Assembly: GCA_032622095.1 (NCBI GenBank)
Contig: CP136068.1
Coordinates: forward strand, 125,557,989-125,621,988
Direction: 5' to 3'
Length of the DNA stretch: 64,000 nt
From: Siphonodentalium dalli
Lineage: Eukaryota; Mollusca; Scaphopoda; Gadilida; Siphonodentaliidae
Shown: positions 32,935 through 44,845 of the stretch, in pieces
How the letters are laid out: each line of letters starts with the position of its first letter
Numbering within the stretch: position 1 is the first letter of the stretch
Made by a program: the position numbers and the translations under genes
The notes under the pieces: model-generated
The model's input: the letters and a program-made list of their open reading frames with translations, nothing else
Told to the model about the DNA's origin: nothing
The model's database searches: none

Positions 32935-34215
32935 TGGATTTTGAAATTCCTCATCGCGATTGTGGGTTTTCATCCTTCCAAAAGGCTACGACTTACATTG
33001 GAACTAATAGATGGCTTATATTATGTACCGTTTCGTTTATACAAATTAATATTATGACAAAAAGTTGAAATTAGTATGTGATAATATCGGCTTCTTTTCA
33101 ATTTCTGCCCGACAGTTTGGCCGCCATATTGACTGCGAGTATCACTTGCCAAACCATAATGAATAATTCATACATATCAACATGTAATGGTGGGTAGAAA
33201 TCGCGAAACAATAACGCCCATCCTAAGAAAGTAAAGGAATGTAGGCGTGTTTTCAAATTTCGGTCGCCATTTTGGCCGCCATCTTCGATTTTGAAAACCT
33301 TTTCTTGCATGAGATGTAAGGTAATTACTTCACCTCAGTATTTCCAACTCAACTGTACGCATGGATGGAGTTGTCTCGACAATAATGCCCAATGATGTGA
33401 ATATGAGGGAATTTCGGTGATTTTTCAAAATCTGTCCGGCATTGTGGGCGCCATTTTGGATTTGGGGGACTTTTATTTGGATATGGTACAAGGAAAGTTC
33501 TTCGCCTAAGTGTTCCCAACTTACATTAGTAAGCAGGTGTGGAGTTGTCATGACAATAAGGCTCACTGATGTTAAAATCAGCGATTTTCAGCGATTATTT
33601 ATTTCTGGTGGCCATTTTGGCCGCCATCTTGGATTTGGGTAAATATTCCTCGACTCAGGTATAAGAGGAATCCTAGCTCGAGTATCTCCTGCAAATATAT
33701 ATGCATGGGTGTTGTTATAATAGCAATAACATTCATTGATTCGAAACATAACATCGCGTTACTATAGTAGAGATTCGGCTTTGACCTATGATACCGGCAT
33801 TTGAGAAAACGTGATATCTGACAAAAATATCCCGCAATGAATGCATATTATGGTCCCCATGTATTCGCCAATGACTCCTCTATATGATAAATGTATAACA
33901 TGACGCAAAAATTCTAAAATTTTCCCACAGAGACAAACGAAAGGTGGTAACATGACAGAAAAATAGCATAATTTCACATTTCGGCGGCCATCTTGGCCGC
34001 CATATTGGATTATGGTGTCGGATTTTTGGCTAATTTGTGAGGGTTGTATATTAGCATAACGAATCGAGCGGAAAACAGGACGGCATGTGACATCATCTTT
34101 ACTATAACGGCGATCAAAGAGACCTGGTGCATTTTTAAAAAATGGCCTCCATGATGGACGCCATCTTGTCTGGAGTCTCTGCGGCCACTTTTTTTTCTTG
34201 TTAACAAGTGAAAAC

Positions 34216-34550
34216 AATTAGAGGAGACCTTAAGGAAGAAAATTAGTGGGGTGAACTTAAGTCCTGGGGGGGGGGTGCAGAGGTTGACCAATATCTCCTG
34301 GACTACTTGTTGTGACTATAAATGTCCCGACACAACATTCGAAGACGATTCAATACCATACGTTGGACGCCGAAGGCGGGCGACGACGTCAGAATACGCG
34401 CCAGATTTCTTACGACAGAAAAGCATTTTGGCCGGGTCGGTACAGCGTCTCAAATGAGACAATCACCTTGCACCGTGCATCAATACGACCACACCATTTC
34501 AACATTGATCAGAGGTTCAATGTGACGTTACTTATATGCGTGGCATCAAT
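34216..34550. other. Unique sequence before the segmental duplication
   Basis: A G run (34267-34275) and overlapping short plus-strand frames. A CGCC-GAA-GGCG mini-hairpin sits at 34368-34378. No gene is supported. The duplication border is at 34551. Confidence 0.4.
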
Positions 34551-34739
34551 ACGAAGACTGTTTTCCAATAAAGAACCGTCAGATTCATGTCAGCTTGAGT
34601 AGATCGGGGTCCACCGTTTACAATTCAAGGCGTGTCCTTATAATCGCATGTGCATATCTCTTCCAAGCGGGACATAATGCGCAGAAGCTTCTAGTCGCGT
34701 AATTGGAATCAGTCACCAGGTTGAGCAGATATTATACAG

Positions 34740-34836
34740 ATTCGGATTCATACCATATATGCGGACATACACTTTATGTTAGCAGATATACATATTAGGA
34801 TTCATACCATACGGACATACACTTTATGTTAAATTG
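34740..34836 (+). promoter_or_regulatory. Upstream ~53-bp direct repeats of the PAN-like gene (two copies)
   Basis: GGATTCATACCATA...GGACATACACTTTATGTTA occurs twice immediately 5' of the ATG at 34839. The paralogous copy at 60.3 kb has three. The position suggests promoter or 5' UTR sequence; a role in expression is inference. Confidence 0.5.
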
Positions 34837-34838
34837 CC

Positions 34839-35177
34839 ATGTTGTGGGTCATATTACTGTGCATTGTGGCGTCTGCTATAGGGTTTCAGGACATACGCGG
34901 CATACGAATCGTCGTTTGTGACGATCGCAAAGCAACGCCGTTTTACGACAATTCAATCGTTGGTATCATCACAGTGAAATCACTTCAGACATGCGTATTC
35001 ACCTGTTTGGAAGACAGATGGAGCTCATCGTCAAACTTTGACCGCGAAAGCGGTGTGTGTACCTTACTCAAGGACTCCTACATCGGTCGACGTTGCAACT
35101 GGTTCCCGTCTCAATCAAACCACGTCGTGTCCTACCTGGTAAGTACCAACTCTTGTCACGAGACAAAACTGAAATAG
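34839..35177 (+). CDS. Small secreted PAN/apple-like protein (exon 1 or whole gene)
   Basis: A 112-residue frame. Residues 1-15 (MLWVILLCIVASAIG) are a clear signal peptide. A PAN/apple-like module follows: CDDRKATPFYDN, VKSLQTCVFTCLEDRW, SNFDRESGVCTLL, SYIGRRCNWF, VVSYLV. The TCxxxCL then Fxx..GxCxLL pattern is characteristic of PAN domains, which bind carbohydrate or protein outside the cell. One expected Cys (WC in the paralogue) is Ser here. At 35140 CCTG/GTAAGTACC is a perfect splice donor, so the coding part may end at SYL and continue in an unseen exon. Alternatively the frame runs on to TAG. The paralogue at 60467 is frameshifted. A decayed second module lies 140 bp downstream. Confidence 0.7.
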   Translation: MLWVILLCIVASAIGFQDIRGIRIVVCDDRKATPFYDNSIVGIITVKSLQTCVFTCLEDRWSSSSNFDRESGVCTLLKDSYIGRRCNWFPSQSNHVVSYLVSTNSCHETKLK

Positions 35178-35277
35178 ATTGGTATTAACTTTGACAGAGC
35201 GGTTGACTCGAATAATCCGAAATGTCTGAGTAATAACGTATAATACTCGGAATGTGTTCAGTACAAGATAATCTCAA

Positions 35278-35437
35278 AGCGATACCGTTTTACACCAATT
35301 CGATAATTATCAACGACAACAAATGATTCACGTCGGCGAAGCAGCGTTTGTTCCTTACTCATAGACTCATACATCGGTCAATCGTGTGACTGGTTCCTGA
35401 GTGAAGGGAACAGTGTTGTATTTTACCTGGTTTGACC
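35278..35437 (+). pseudogene. Decayed second PAN-like module
   Basis: 35278-35330 resembles the start of the first module (CAAAGCGATACCGTTTTAC). After an internal deletion, 35346-35437 reads SVCSLLIDSYIGQSCDWF and ends VVFYLV then TGA. It is a partial tandem duplicate of the 34839 gene. The YLV-stop hints that the ancestral protein ended there. Confidence 0.6.
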
Positions 35438-35752
35438 CAGTAGATATTGCACAGTAGATAATATGGATCATGTCAATTAATTGAAATTCGGTACTATATA
35501 TATATATATATATGACAGGTATAAATCGGTGCTTGTATAAACTTATTTTGAGTTTTCAACTGGATTATAATTTCATTAAAACTATTCCATCTAGTACCTT
35601 ACCGACACAACTAACAATATATATTGCATGGTAATTTAAAGTCTCATGCTTATCACCTTTTGTTCAAGAGGGGCACCTATTCGGCATTTTTCCACGCTCC
35701 ACAGTGCGCTCCAGGGAAACAACAGCAATTCAACGATAGATTGAAAAGTATA
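35438..35752. other. Spacer with (TA)n at 35490-35514
   Basis: No gene. A 76-codon frame starting at 35624 is open in both duplicates, but its C-terminal half lies in the palindromic element, so it is probably spurious. Confidence 0.45.
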
Positions 35753-35756
35753 TTAA

Positions 35757-36085
35757 AGTGGTGCTGCATGTACACTAAATCCGGTCATTTATGGGACCAT
35801 CTCCTTTTATACTCAACAGTATATATGCAACAATTGAATGAATTTGAGACATAGATTTACTTTACGAACGATGCAATATCACATGGTAATTATAATAAAA
35901 TGAATTTATGGCTCCAGTCATAAATTCATTTTCATTATAGTTACCATGTGTTTGCATCGTTTATGGAGCACACGAATGTATCTTTGCACTAATTCATGGC
36001 TCAAATTCATTCATTTGTTGCATATATTCTGTTGAGTGTAAAATGAGATGGTCCTACAATGACAGTATTTAGTGATAGTACCCCT
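35757..36085. mobile_element. 329-bp palindromic MITE flanked by TTAA
   Basis: Ends AGTGGTGCT and AGTACCCCT are imperfect inverted copies. TTAA flanks both sides (35753-35756, 36086-36089). Almost the whole element folds back, with a strong core of CACATGGTAA, TATAAT and AAATGAATTTATG around GCTCCAGT. The TTAA target suggests piggyBac or Kolobok mobilisation. Present in both duplicates, so it predates the duplication. Confidence 0.85.
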
Positions 36086-36089
36086 TTAA

Positions 36090-36641
36090 GTGGTTTGCAA
36101 ACAGTCATGTGTTTCCCATAACATTGTGTTACTTACACCATCAGGAACAGAGGCTTTATTAGTTTGTAAGCTTTAAAAAAAATATTATATGTCCTCCTCA
36201 GTACTTTTGATTTCTTATATTTCGTCCGTTGTTTTTGTTTTTTCAGCAAATTTCGGTAATGACAATTTTTCATTTTCTAAGTTTCTATTTTGCGTGAAAA
36301 TTTTATTTGGACCTGTGATTTCTGATACTTGTTGAAGTCTAAAGGGGGAATCTTCTCGTCATTGGAGAAATTATTGAGTTTGTTTAATGACATGGCAGAA
36401 TTGTTTGGGGTCATTTACTTTCAAGTTTTCATCGAGACTTGTTAAATATTTTCGAATAGGTTTTATTATCATACTAGACACCTTTAGCATAATTAACGAC
36501 GACAGATAATTATTACGAATATCTATTTATATCGTATTTTTTTCTGACGGTACAAATCGGACATAATCACAGAGTCATCTCCCACACCGAGGAGCTGACA
36601 AACAATCGCAAACTTATTACTATATGGTGTATTTGTGAGTC
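36090..36641. other. Duplicated non-coding spacer
   Basis: Near-identical to 61701-62252. No gene is supported. Confidence 0.45.
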
Positions 36642-36869
36642 TTGTTGAAAATCCAAAACCGTAATATTACAACGAATAGGAAAAAACGACAGCGAATAGA
36701 AAGGACACACATGCTAGTAAGGTTGTACCCTATTCGTTATAGTGATCTGATGTCGTTCATTGCCGGAAAGCTGTCTATTGTCAAATCACGTGTTGTCACT
36801 CACTTCCACGTAGAATATCTGAATGGAATGGGATATATTTACGAGCAATTAATAGAAAATTATGAGTAA
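36642..36869 (+). CDS. Hypothetical 75-residue ORF, identical in both duplicates
   Basis: The frame MLKIQNRNITTNRKKRQR...RLYPIRYSDLMSFIAGKL...IYEQLIENYE is unchanged at the protein level in the copy at 62253-62480. It overlaps the start of array unit 0, where the last ~25 codons persist in decayed form in every array unit. No signal peptide, domain or splice site was recognised. Identity may simply reflect recent duplication. Confidence 0.25.
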   Translation: MLKIQNRNITTNRKKRQRIERTHMLVRLYPIRYSDLMSFIAGKLSIVKSRVVTHFHVEYLNGMGYIYEQLIENYE

Positions 36870-39457
36870 AACATTCCGTTGTTCAGACTTTTTCTTGGAT
36901 TTGGAAATTAAATTTCTACAGATATAGCTCCATGGTATGATAACTCTAGATAAATAGTGACCGGACTTATATACTATATGTTATCACTGAATATAATCGG
37001 ATTTAAGAGTGTTGCTAAGTTCCTTACATTTCAAGTTGGTTCGTTAATTACGTTTTCAATAGTTCATTTGTTCATGAATAACAATTATGACTAACGACAT
37101 GTTATATTCTAAGTCCTGTCAATGGAGTCGTCGATATTCGCCCAGTACGAATCTAAGCATACACGATCGGACCTGTGTGTTACACACAGATGAAATTTCA
37201 GCCTGTTCCAGTGTAAGACCACAATATTTCGTCGACCAATACAAATGATGGTATATATATCTATACACAAGGCTGGCTGAACAATACACAGTCATACCTC
37301 CTCCATTTTCGTTTCTATCGAGTCGGGTTTTGGACGTTGTAAAACAAGAGGGAGTCATTGTGCACGTTTTGATATTGATGCGTCTCGGTAAAGCATACAA
37401 TATCGTAACCTTATATATGATTGACAAGCATTGACATTTTGTTTAGCTAACAACGATTATTATAGCGAAATATAGAGATACTTTTGTTCTTGTTCCACTG
37501 GCCCTGGTTGAACTTACACGGCATTGGCAAGAATAACATCGGCGAATTAAACAACAATATAAAATTACTTATGTTTCTGTACGGTTTAATTACGCCCCCC
37601 AGGTTGTATACAGGTTGATCTGGCAATGTCATAGGAGCTACATTGTAACTTTGATTAATAACGTAATCGCTATATTGCGTGCCAGTTAGACTTTTTGCAG
37701 GATGTATTTATTCGCGGATGTATCTTCGCGGACGTCTTATTGTTGCAGTATGTAACTTGTCTGACCGCGTTAATTACTTTCGATATTTAGGTGTGAACAG
37801 TGGTTGGACCACTCTTGAAGATTGTGGGAACACAATGCATAATATAACAGCTTATATTGCTGACGAACTATTTCTCAGTTGGAATGTAGACTATATGTCG
37901 TATTGTGAAGTATCGGGGTGTATTTTATCCGATCAGTAGGTTTTTGGTCCGCATGTAGAGGCGTTTTTGTCTGTTGAATGAGAAACCTTCAGGGGAAAGC
38001 CGTAGTTGTAATAATTTAAACAATTACTTGTTTTAATGGAATTCTGATGTGGTACATTCATGAAACCAGTTATTGTATAATTCATATAAGCCTAATAATA
38101 TGATATTGAGGGCGTTATCATTTCTTATTATGTTTCTTTTTAATTCGTCAAGTTAGGTGATGATGATTTTACCGAATTTGCTCCGTGCGACGTATCCGAT
38201 AACGAGCTCAACACTACAGCAAACCATTTCTTTTTATTTGGTCTTGGTATGTACAAAGTCGCAAAGTCGGTAGAGGTTCGATCTTTGTGTTAGACCTTTC
38301 TCATGAGTACACATTACCTAAGATCTATTTCAATTGATGACACAATGACTGAATATCTGATGTCATTTGCAGAATAAAGAAATCATATAATTACGTCGAA
38401 TATACACACGGAGAACGGGTATATACTTACGAATAGCTGGATTTGGTACCGAACCGCAATTACATGTACACATGTAGATATAACGATCCAATTCTGAATC
38501 AGTCATAAGCTGTTACTAGAAGTTGAATTTGTTCAATGCAACGTACTAATGCTATGCTCTAATTAATCAACCCCGTTAGCAAGGCTGTAGGACATTAATG
38601 ACAGCCGTTGTACCGGCATGCCGCATCCGCGGGTATTAAATCGTACTGCGGTACTAGCACTAAAATTTTCGACCGCCGTACTCCGCATTAATTGTTCACA
38701 TGACCGGCTTACACACAGTTCAGTTTTTCATGAGCGCCATGCACAGCGTTAGCTATGAATAAAATAATAATTTGAATTATAATCACTAACCCACATTCGG
38801 TATTGCATCATCAATGCAGTGTCGCGCAATGTCAGAATATACACTCTCTGTGGTGGTTATAATGCTGACTTTAAAAAACAACATAAAAATCAAATAAACA
38901 TTGTATGAAAATGCGGTCTAACAGCGAATGCAAGGTGGTACCATTGTCGGCCATAGTAGGATTGGTGGCGGTTAATGGCATCAACGCTTACAAGGACCAA
39001 TGCAATGGTTGCACCATGTTCTTATCAACACACTTGTGACCAACATCTCAACGCTTCGACATTTCGCTTCACTAGCAACTAACCTCTACCATAACTAGAA
39101 ACCATATGTATACTATACTTATATTTTTGATTGGTAAAAAGAAAGGTCTGATTGAACCACAAATCGATCTACAATAACCCGATCGGGCTAAAATAGACCG
39201 AACAGTCTTCCTGGCATAGAGCTCACTGTTGTAAGAGAGGGGACACTAAATGTATTGACTATTGAAATTCTGTTTGTTTGAATATTTGTGTATGTTTATT
39301 TTGAATATTCTCAGTTGGCGATTTATTGCAAAGATGTTTGCGATTTATCGCTAAGGGATTTTCCCTTATCCCATATTCATACTGGCTGTGAAAGACTGAT
39401 TGGTCTATTTTAGCCATCCGGGCTATAGTTGATATATAATATATAAATATATAATTT
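36795..39457. repeat. Tandem array unit 0 (most diverged)
   Basis: A 2663-bp unit beginning GTCACTCACTTCCACG. It retains the longer, non-expanded sequence TATATATCTATACACAAGGC at ~37249, where later units carry (TA)n. The LINE endonuclease remnant is on the minus strand at about 37600-37150. Confidence 0.85.
37119..37632 (-). pseudogene. LINE endonuclease fragment in unit 0
   Basis: Minus-strand frames read ISIFRYNNRC, NKMSMLV, GYDIVCFTETHQYQNVHND, FYNVQNPTR, then after a frame change DRNENGGGMTVYCSASLVY. These correspond to the AP-like endonuclease of non-LTR retrotransposons: the LRNK motif, the catalytic Glu in TETH, and the GGG(V)AVYC block. Stops and frameshifts make it dead. The RT domain is absent. 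The same remnant, further decayed, is in all later units. Confidence 0.75.
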
Positions 39458-42110
39458 GTCACTTTCACGTAGAATGACTGAATGGAATGGGATATATTTA
39501 CGAGCAATTAATAGAAAATTATGAGTAAAACATTCCGTTGGTCAGACTTTTTCTAGGATTTGGAAATTAAATTTCTACAGATATGACTCCATGGTCTGAT
39601 ATCTCTTGATAAATAGTTAACGGGTTTATATAATATATGTTATCACTTAATATAATCGGATTTAAGAGTGTTGCTGAGTTCCTTACAGTTCAAGTTGGTT
39701 CTTTAATTACGTTTTCAATGGTTCATATGTTCATGAATAACAAATATGACTAACGACATGTTATATTCTAAGTCCCTGTCAATGGAGTCGTCGATATTTG
39801 CCCAGTACGAGTCTAAGCATTCACACGATCAGACCAGTGTGTTACGCACAGATGAAATTAATGTCTTTTCCAATGTAAGACCACAACATTTCGTCGTCAA
39901 ATCCAAATGCTGGTGTATATATATATAAATATATATATATATACAAGGCAGACCTCTTCCTTTGTCGTTTCTATCGAGTCGGGTTCTAAACGTTGTAAAA
40001 CAAGAGGGAGTCATTATGCACGTTTTGATATTGATGCGTCTCGGTAAAGCATACAATTTCGCAACCTTCTATATGATCGACAAGCATTGACATTTTGTTT
40101 CGCAAACAACGATTATTATAGCAAAATATAGAGATATTGTTTGTCTTGTTCCATTGGCACTGGTTGAACTTACACGGCATTGGCAAGAATAAAATCAGCG
40201 AATTAAACAATAATATCAAAGTAATGATGTTTCTGTGCGGTTTAATTACGCCCCCAGGTTGTATACAGGTTGATCTGGCAATGTCATAGGAGCTACATTG
40301 TAACTTTGATTAATACCGTGATCGCTATATTGCGTACCAGTTAGACTTTTTGCAGGATGTATGTATTCGCGGATGTAACTTCGCGGATGTCTCATTGTTG
40401 CAGTATGTAACTTGTATGACCGCGTTAATTGCTTTCGATATTTAGGCGTGAACAATGGTTGCACCACTCTTGAAGATTGCGGGAACACAATGCATAATAT
40501 AACAGCTAATATTTCTGACGAACTATTTCTCAGTTGGAATGTAGACTAAATGTCGTATTGTGAAGTATCGGGTGTATTTTATCCGATTAGTAGGTTTTGG
40601 TCCGCATGTAGAGGCGTTTTTGTCTGTTGAATGAGAAACCTTCAGGGGTAAGCCGTAGTTGTAATAATTTAAACAATTACTTGTTTTAATGGAATTCTGA
40701 TGTGGTACATTCATGAAACCATTATTGTATAATTCATATAAGCCTAATAATATGATATTGAGGGCGTTATCATTTCTTATTATGTTTCTTTTTAATTCGT
40801 CAAGTTAGGTGATGATGATTTTACCGAATTTGCTCCGTGCGACGTATCCGATAACACGCTCAACACTACAGCAAACCATTTCTTTTTATTTGGTCTTGGT
40901 GTGTACAAAGTCGCAAAGTCGGTAGAGGTTCGATCTTTGTGTTAGACCTTTCTCATGAGTACACATTACCTAAGATCTATTTCAATTGATGACACAATGA
41001 CTGAATATCTGATGTCATTTGCAGAATAAAGAAATCATATAATTACGTCGAATATACACACGGAGAACGGGTATATACTTACGAATAGCTGGATTTGGTA
41101 CCGAACCGCAATTACATGTACACATGTAGATATAACGATCCAATTCTGAATCAGTCATAAGCTGTTACTAGAAGTTGAATTTGTTCAATGCAACGTACTA
41201 AGGCTATGCTCTAATTAATCAACCCCATTATCAAGGTTGTAGGACATTAATGACAGCCGTTGTACCGCCATGCCGCATCCGCGGGTATTAAATCGTACTG
41301 CGGTACTAGCACTAATTTGTTCGACCGCCGTACTCCGCATTAAATGTTCACATGACCGCCTTACACACAGTCCAGTTTTTCATGAGCGCCATGCACAGCG
41401 TTAGCTATGAATAAAATAATAATTTGAATTATAATCACTAACCCACATTCGGTATTGCATCATCAATGCAGTGTCGCGCAATATCAGAATATACACTCTC
41501 TGTGGTGGTTATAATGCTGACTTTAAAAAACAACATAAAAATCAAATAAACATTGTATGAAAATGCGGTCTAACCGCGAATGCTAGGTGGTACCATTGTC
41601 GGCCATAGTAGGATTGATGGCGGTTAATGGCATCAACGCTTACAAGGACCAATGCAATGGTTGCACCATGTTCTTATCAACACACTTGTGACCAATATCT
41701 CAACGCTTCGGCATTTCGCTTCACTAGCAACTAACCTCTGCCATAACTAGAAACCATATGTATACTATACTTATATTTTTGATTGGTAAAAAGAAAGGTC
41801 TGATTGAACCACAAATCGATCTACAATAACCCGATCGGGCTAAAATAGACCGAACAGTCTTCCTGGCATAGAGCTCACTGTTGTAAGAGAGGGAACACTA
41901 AATGTATTGACTATTGAAATTCTGTTTGTTTGAATATTTGTGTATGTTTATTTTGAATATTCTCAGTTTGCGATTTATTGCAAAGATGTTTGCGATTTAT
42001 CGCTAAGGTTTTTTCCCTTATCCCATATGCATACTGGCTGTGAAAGACTGATTGGTCTATTTTAGCCCATCCGGGCTATAGTTGATATATAATATATAAA
42101 TATATAATTT
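39458..42110. repeat. Tandem array unit 1 (subtype A)
   Basis: 2653 bp. The (TA)n tract at 39915-39943 is interrupted once (TAAATA). Has ACTAATTTGTTCGACCGCC and lacks the ~36-bp CATCTTTACGGTG insert. LINE endonuclease remnant, minus, about 40220-39830. Confidence 0.9.
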
Positions 42111-42564
42111 GTCACTTTCACGTAGAATGACTGAATGGAATGGGATATATTTACGAGCAATTAATAGAAAATTATGAGAAAACATTCCGTTGGTCAGACT
42201 TTTTCTAGGATTTGGAAATTAAATTTCTACAGATATGACTCCATGGTCTGATATCTCTTGATAAATAGTTAACGGGTTTATATAATATATGTTATCACTT
42301 AATATAATCGGATTTAAGAGTGTTGCTGAGTTCCTTACAGTTCAAGTTGGTTCTTTAATTACGTTTTCAATGGTTCATATGTTCATGAATTACAAATATG
42401 ACTAACGACATGTTATATTCTAAGTCCCTGTCAATGGAGTCGTCGATATTCGCCCAGTACGAGTCTAAGCATTCACACGATCAGACCAGTGTGTTACGCA
42501 CAGATGAAATTAATGTCTTTTCCAATGTAAGACCACAACATTTCGTCGTCAAATCCAAATGCTG

Positions 42565-42647
<83 letters not shown>

Positions 42648-44845
42648 AGGCATACCTATTCCTTTGTCGTTTCTATCGAGTCGGGTTTTGGACGTTGTAA
42701 AACAAGAGGGAGTCATTATGCACGTTTTGATATTGATGCGTCTCGGTAAAGCATACAATTTCGTAACCTTCTATATGATCGACAAGCATTGACATTTTGT
42801 TTCGCAAACAACGATTATTATAGCAAAATATAGAGATATTGTTTGTCTTGTTCCATTGGCACTGGTTGAACTCACACGGCATTGGCAAGAATAAAATCAG
42901 CGAATTAAACAATAATATCAAAGTAATGATGTTTCTGTGCGGTTTAATTACGCCCCCAGGTTGTATACAGGTTGATCTGGCAATGTCATAGGAGCTACAT
43001 TGTAACTTTGATTAATACCGTGATCGCTATATTGCGTACCAGTTAGACTTTTTGCAGGATGTATGTATTCGCGGATGTAACTTCGCGGATGTCTCATTGT
43101 TGCAGTATGTAACTTGTATGACCGCGTTAATTGCTTTCGATATTTAGGCGTGAACAATGGTTGCACCACTCTTGAAGATTGCGGGAACACAATGCATAAT
43201 ATAACAGCTAATATTTCTGACGAACTATTTCTCAGTTGGAATGTAGACTAAATGTCGTATTGTGAAGTATCCGGGTGTATTTTATCCGATTAGTAGGTTT
43301 TGGTCCGCATGTAGAGGCGTTTTGGTCTGTTGAACGAGAAACCTTCAGGGGTAAGCCGTAGTTGTAATAATTTAAACAATTACTTGTTTTAATGGAATTC
43401 TGATGTGGTACATTCATGAAACCAGTTATTGTATAATTCATATAAGCCTAATAATATGATATTGAGGGCGTTACCATTTCTTATTATGTTTCTTGTAATT
43501 CGTCAGGTTAGGTGATGATGATTTTACAGAATTCGCTCCGTGCGACGTATCCGACAAACAGCTCAACGCTACAGCAAACCATTTCTTTTTATTTGGTCTT
43601 GGTGTGTACAAAGTCGCAAAGTCGGTAGAGGTTCGATCTTTGTGTTAGACCTTTCTCATGAGTACACATGACCTAATATCTATTCCAATCGATGACACAA
43701 TGACTGAATATCTGATGTAATTTGCAGAATAAAGAAATCATATAATTACGTCGAATATACACACGGAGAACGGGTATATACTTACGAATTTCTGGATTTG
43801 GTACCGAACCGCAATTACATGTACACATGTAGATATAACGATCCAATTCTGAATCAGTCATAAGCTGTTACTAGAAGTTGAATTTGTTCAATGCAACGTA
43901 CTAAGGCTATGCTCTAATTAATCAACCCCGTTAGCAAGGTTGTAGGACATTAATGACAGCCGTTGTACCGCCATGCCGCATCCGCGGGTATTATATCGTA
44001 CTGCGGTACTAGCACTAATATTTTCGACAGCCGTACTCCGCATTAATTGTTCACATGACCGGCTTACACACAGTTCAGTTTTTCATGAGCGCCATGCACA
44101 GCGTTAGCTATGAATAAAATAATATTTGAATTAAAATCATCTTTACGGTGTATTCAACGTCGAAGTTGGTCACTAACCCACATTCGGTATTGCATCATCA
44201 ATGCAGTGTCGCGCAATGCCAGAATATACACTCTCTGTGGCGGTTATAATGCTGACTTTAAAAAACAACATAAAAATCAAATAAACATTGTATGAAAATG
44301 CGGTCTAACCGCGAATGGTAGGTGGTACCATTGTCGGCCATAGTAGGATTGATGGCGGTTAATGGCATCAACGCTTACAAGGACCAATGCAATGGTTGCA
44401 CCATGTTCTTATCAACACACTTGTGACCAATATCTCAACGCTTCGGCATTTCGCTTCACTAGCAACTAACCTCTGCCATAACTAGAAACCATATGTATAC
44501 TATACTTATATTTTTGATTGGTAAAAAGAAAGGTCTGATTGAACCACAAATCGATCTACAATAACCCGATCGGGCTAAAATAGACCGAACAGTCTTCCTG
44601 GCATAGAGCTCACTGTTGTAAGAGAGGGAACACTAAATGTATTGACTATTGAAATTCTGTTTGTTTGAATATTTGTGTATGTTTATTTTGAATATTCTCA
44701 GTTTGCGATTTATTGCAAAGATGTTTGCGATTTATCGCTAAGGTTTTTTCCCTTATCCCATATGCATACTGGCTGTGAAAGACTGATTGGTCTATTTTAG
44801 CCCATCCGGGCTATAGTTGATATATAATATATAAATATATAATTT
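42111..44845. repeat. Tandem array unit 2 (subtype B)
   Basis: 2735 bp, the longest, because the (TA)n tract is 78 bp (42568-42645) and the ~36-bp CATCTTTACGGTG segment is present near 44138. Carries ACTAATATTTTCGACAGCC. Confidence 0.9.

Larger units (their letters stand above)
29840..34175. mobile_element. Large element with ~0.75-kb modular inverted repeats
   Basis: 29840-30655 and 32935-33680 are long inverted copies, with outer word TAGGATTCCTCTTATACC and inner word TCCTTCTGGAAAGATGAAAA-like. Each arm is built of ~170-bp modules that begin with an AAGATGGCGGCC / AAAATGGC block: left at 29892, 30065, 30237 and 30400; right, inverted, at ~33108, 33263, 33437 and 33609. Two extra inverted modules at 33981 and 34141 suggest that the right end is longer and the left one truncated. 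The interior (30656-32934) has only broken frames. No TSD was found and the superfamily is unknown. Confidence 0.75.
34551..39450. repeat. Segmental duplication, left copy
   Basis: Nearly identical to 60126-64000 (the window ends before that copy does). It contains the PAN-like gene, the TTAA palindrome and array unit 0. Differences: two promoter repeats instead of three, a (TA)n run at 35490-35514, and absence of the foldback element found at 62691-63077. Confidence 0.9.

Noticed and set aside
35624-35854. 76-codon frame identical in both duplicates
   Set aside because: Its C-terminal half is inside the TTAA-flanked palindrome and no domain or signal peptide is visible.
37679-37939. Plus-strand 86-codon frame also open at 63675-63935
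   Set aside because: It lies antisense to the LINE remnant and carries a stop in every array unit. Its openness in two recent duplicates is not evidence of selection.
42398-42792. Frames with long runs of alternating Ile and Tyr in the array units and at 20475-20666
   Set aside because: They are translations of (TA)n microsatellites and have no coding meaning.
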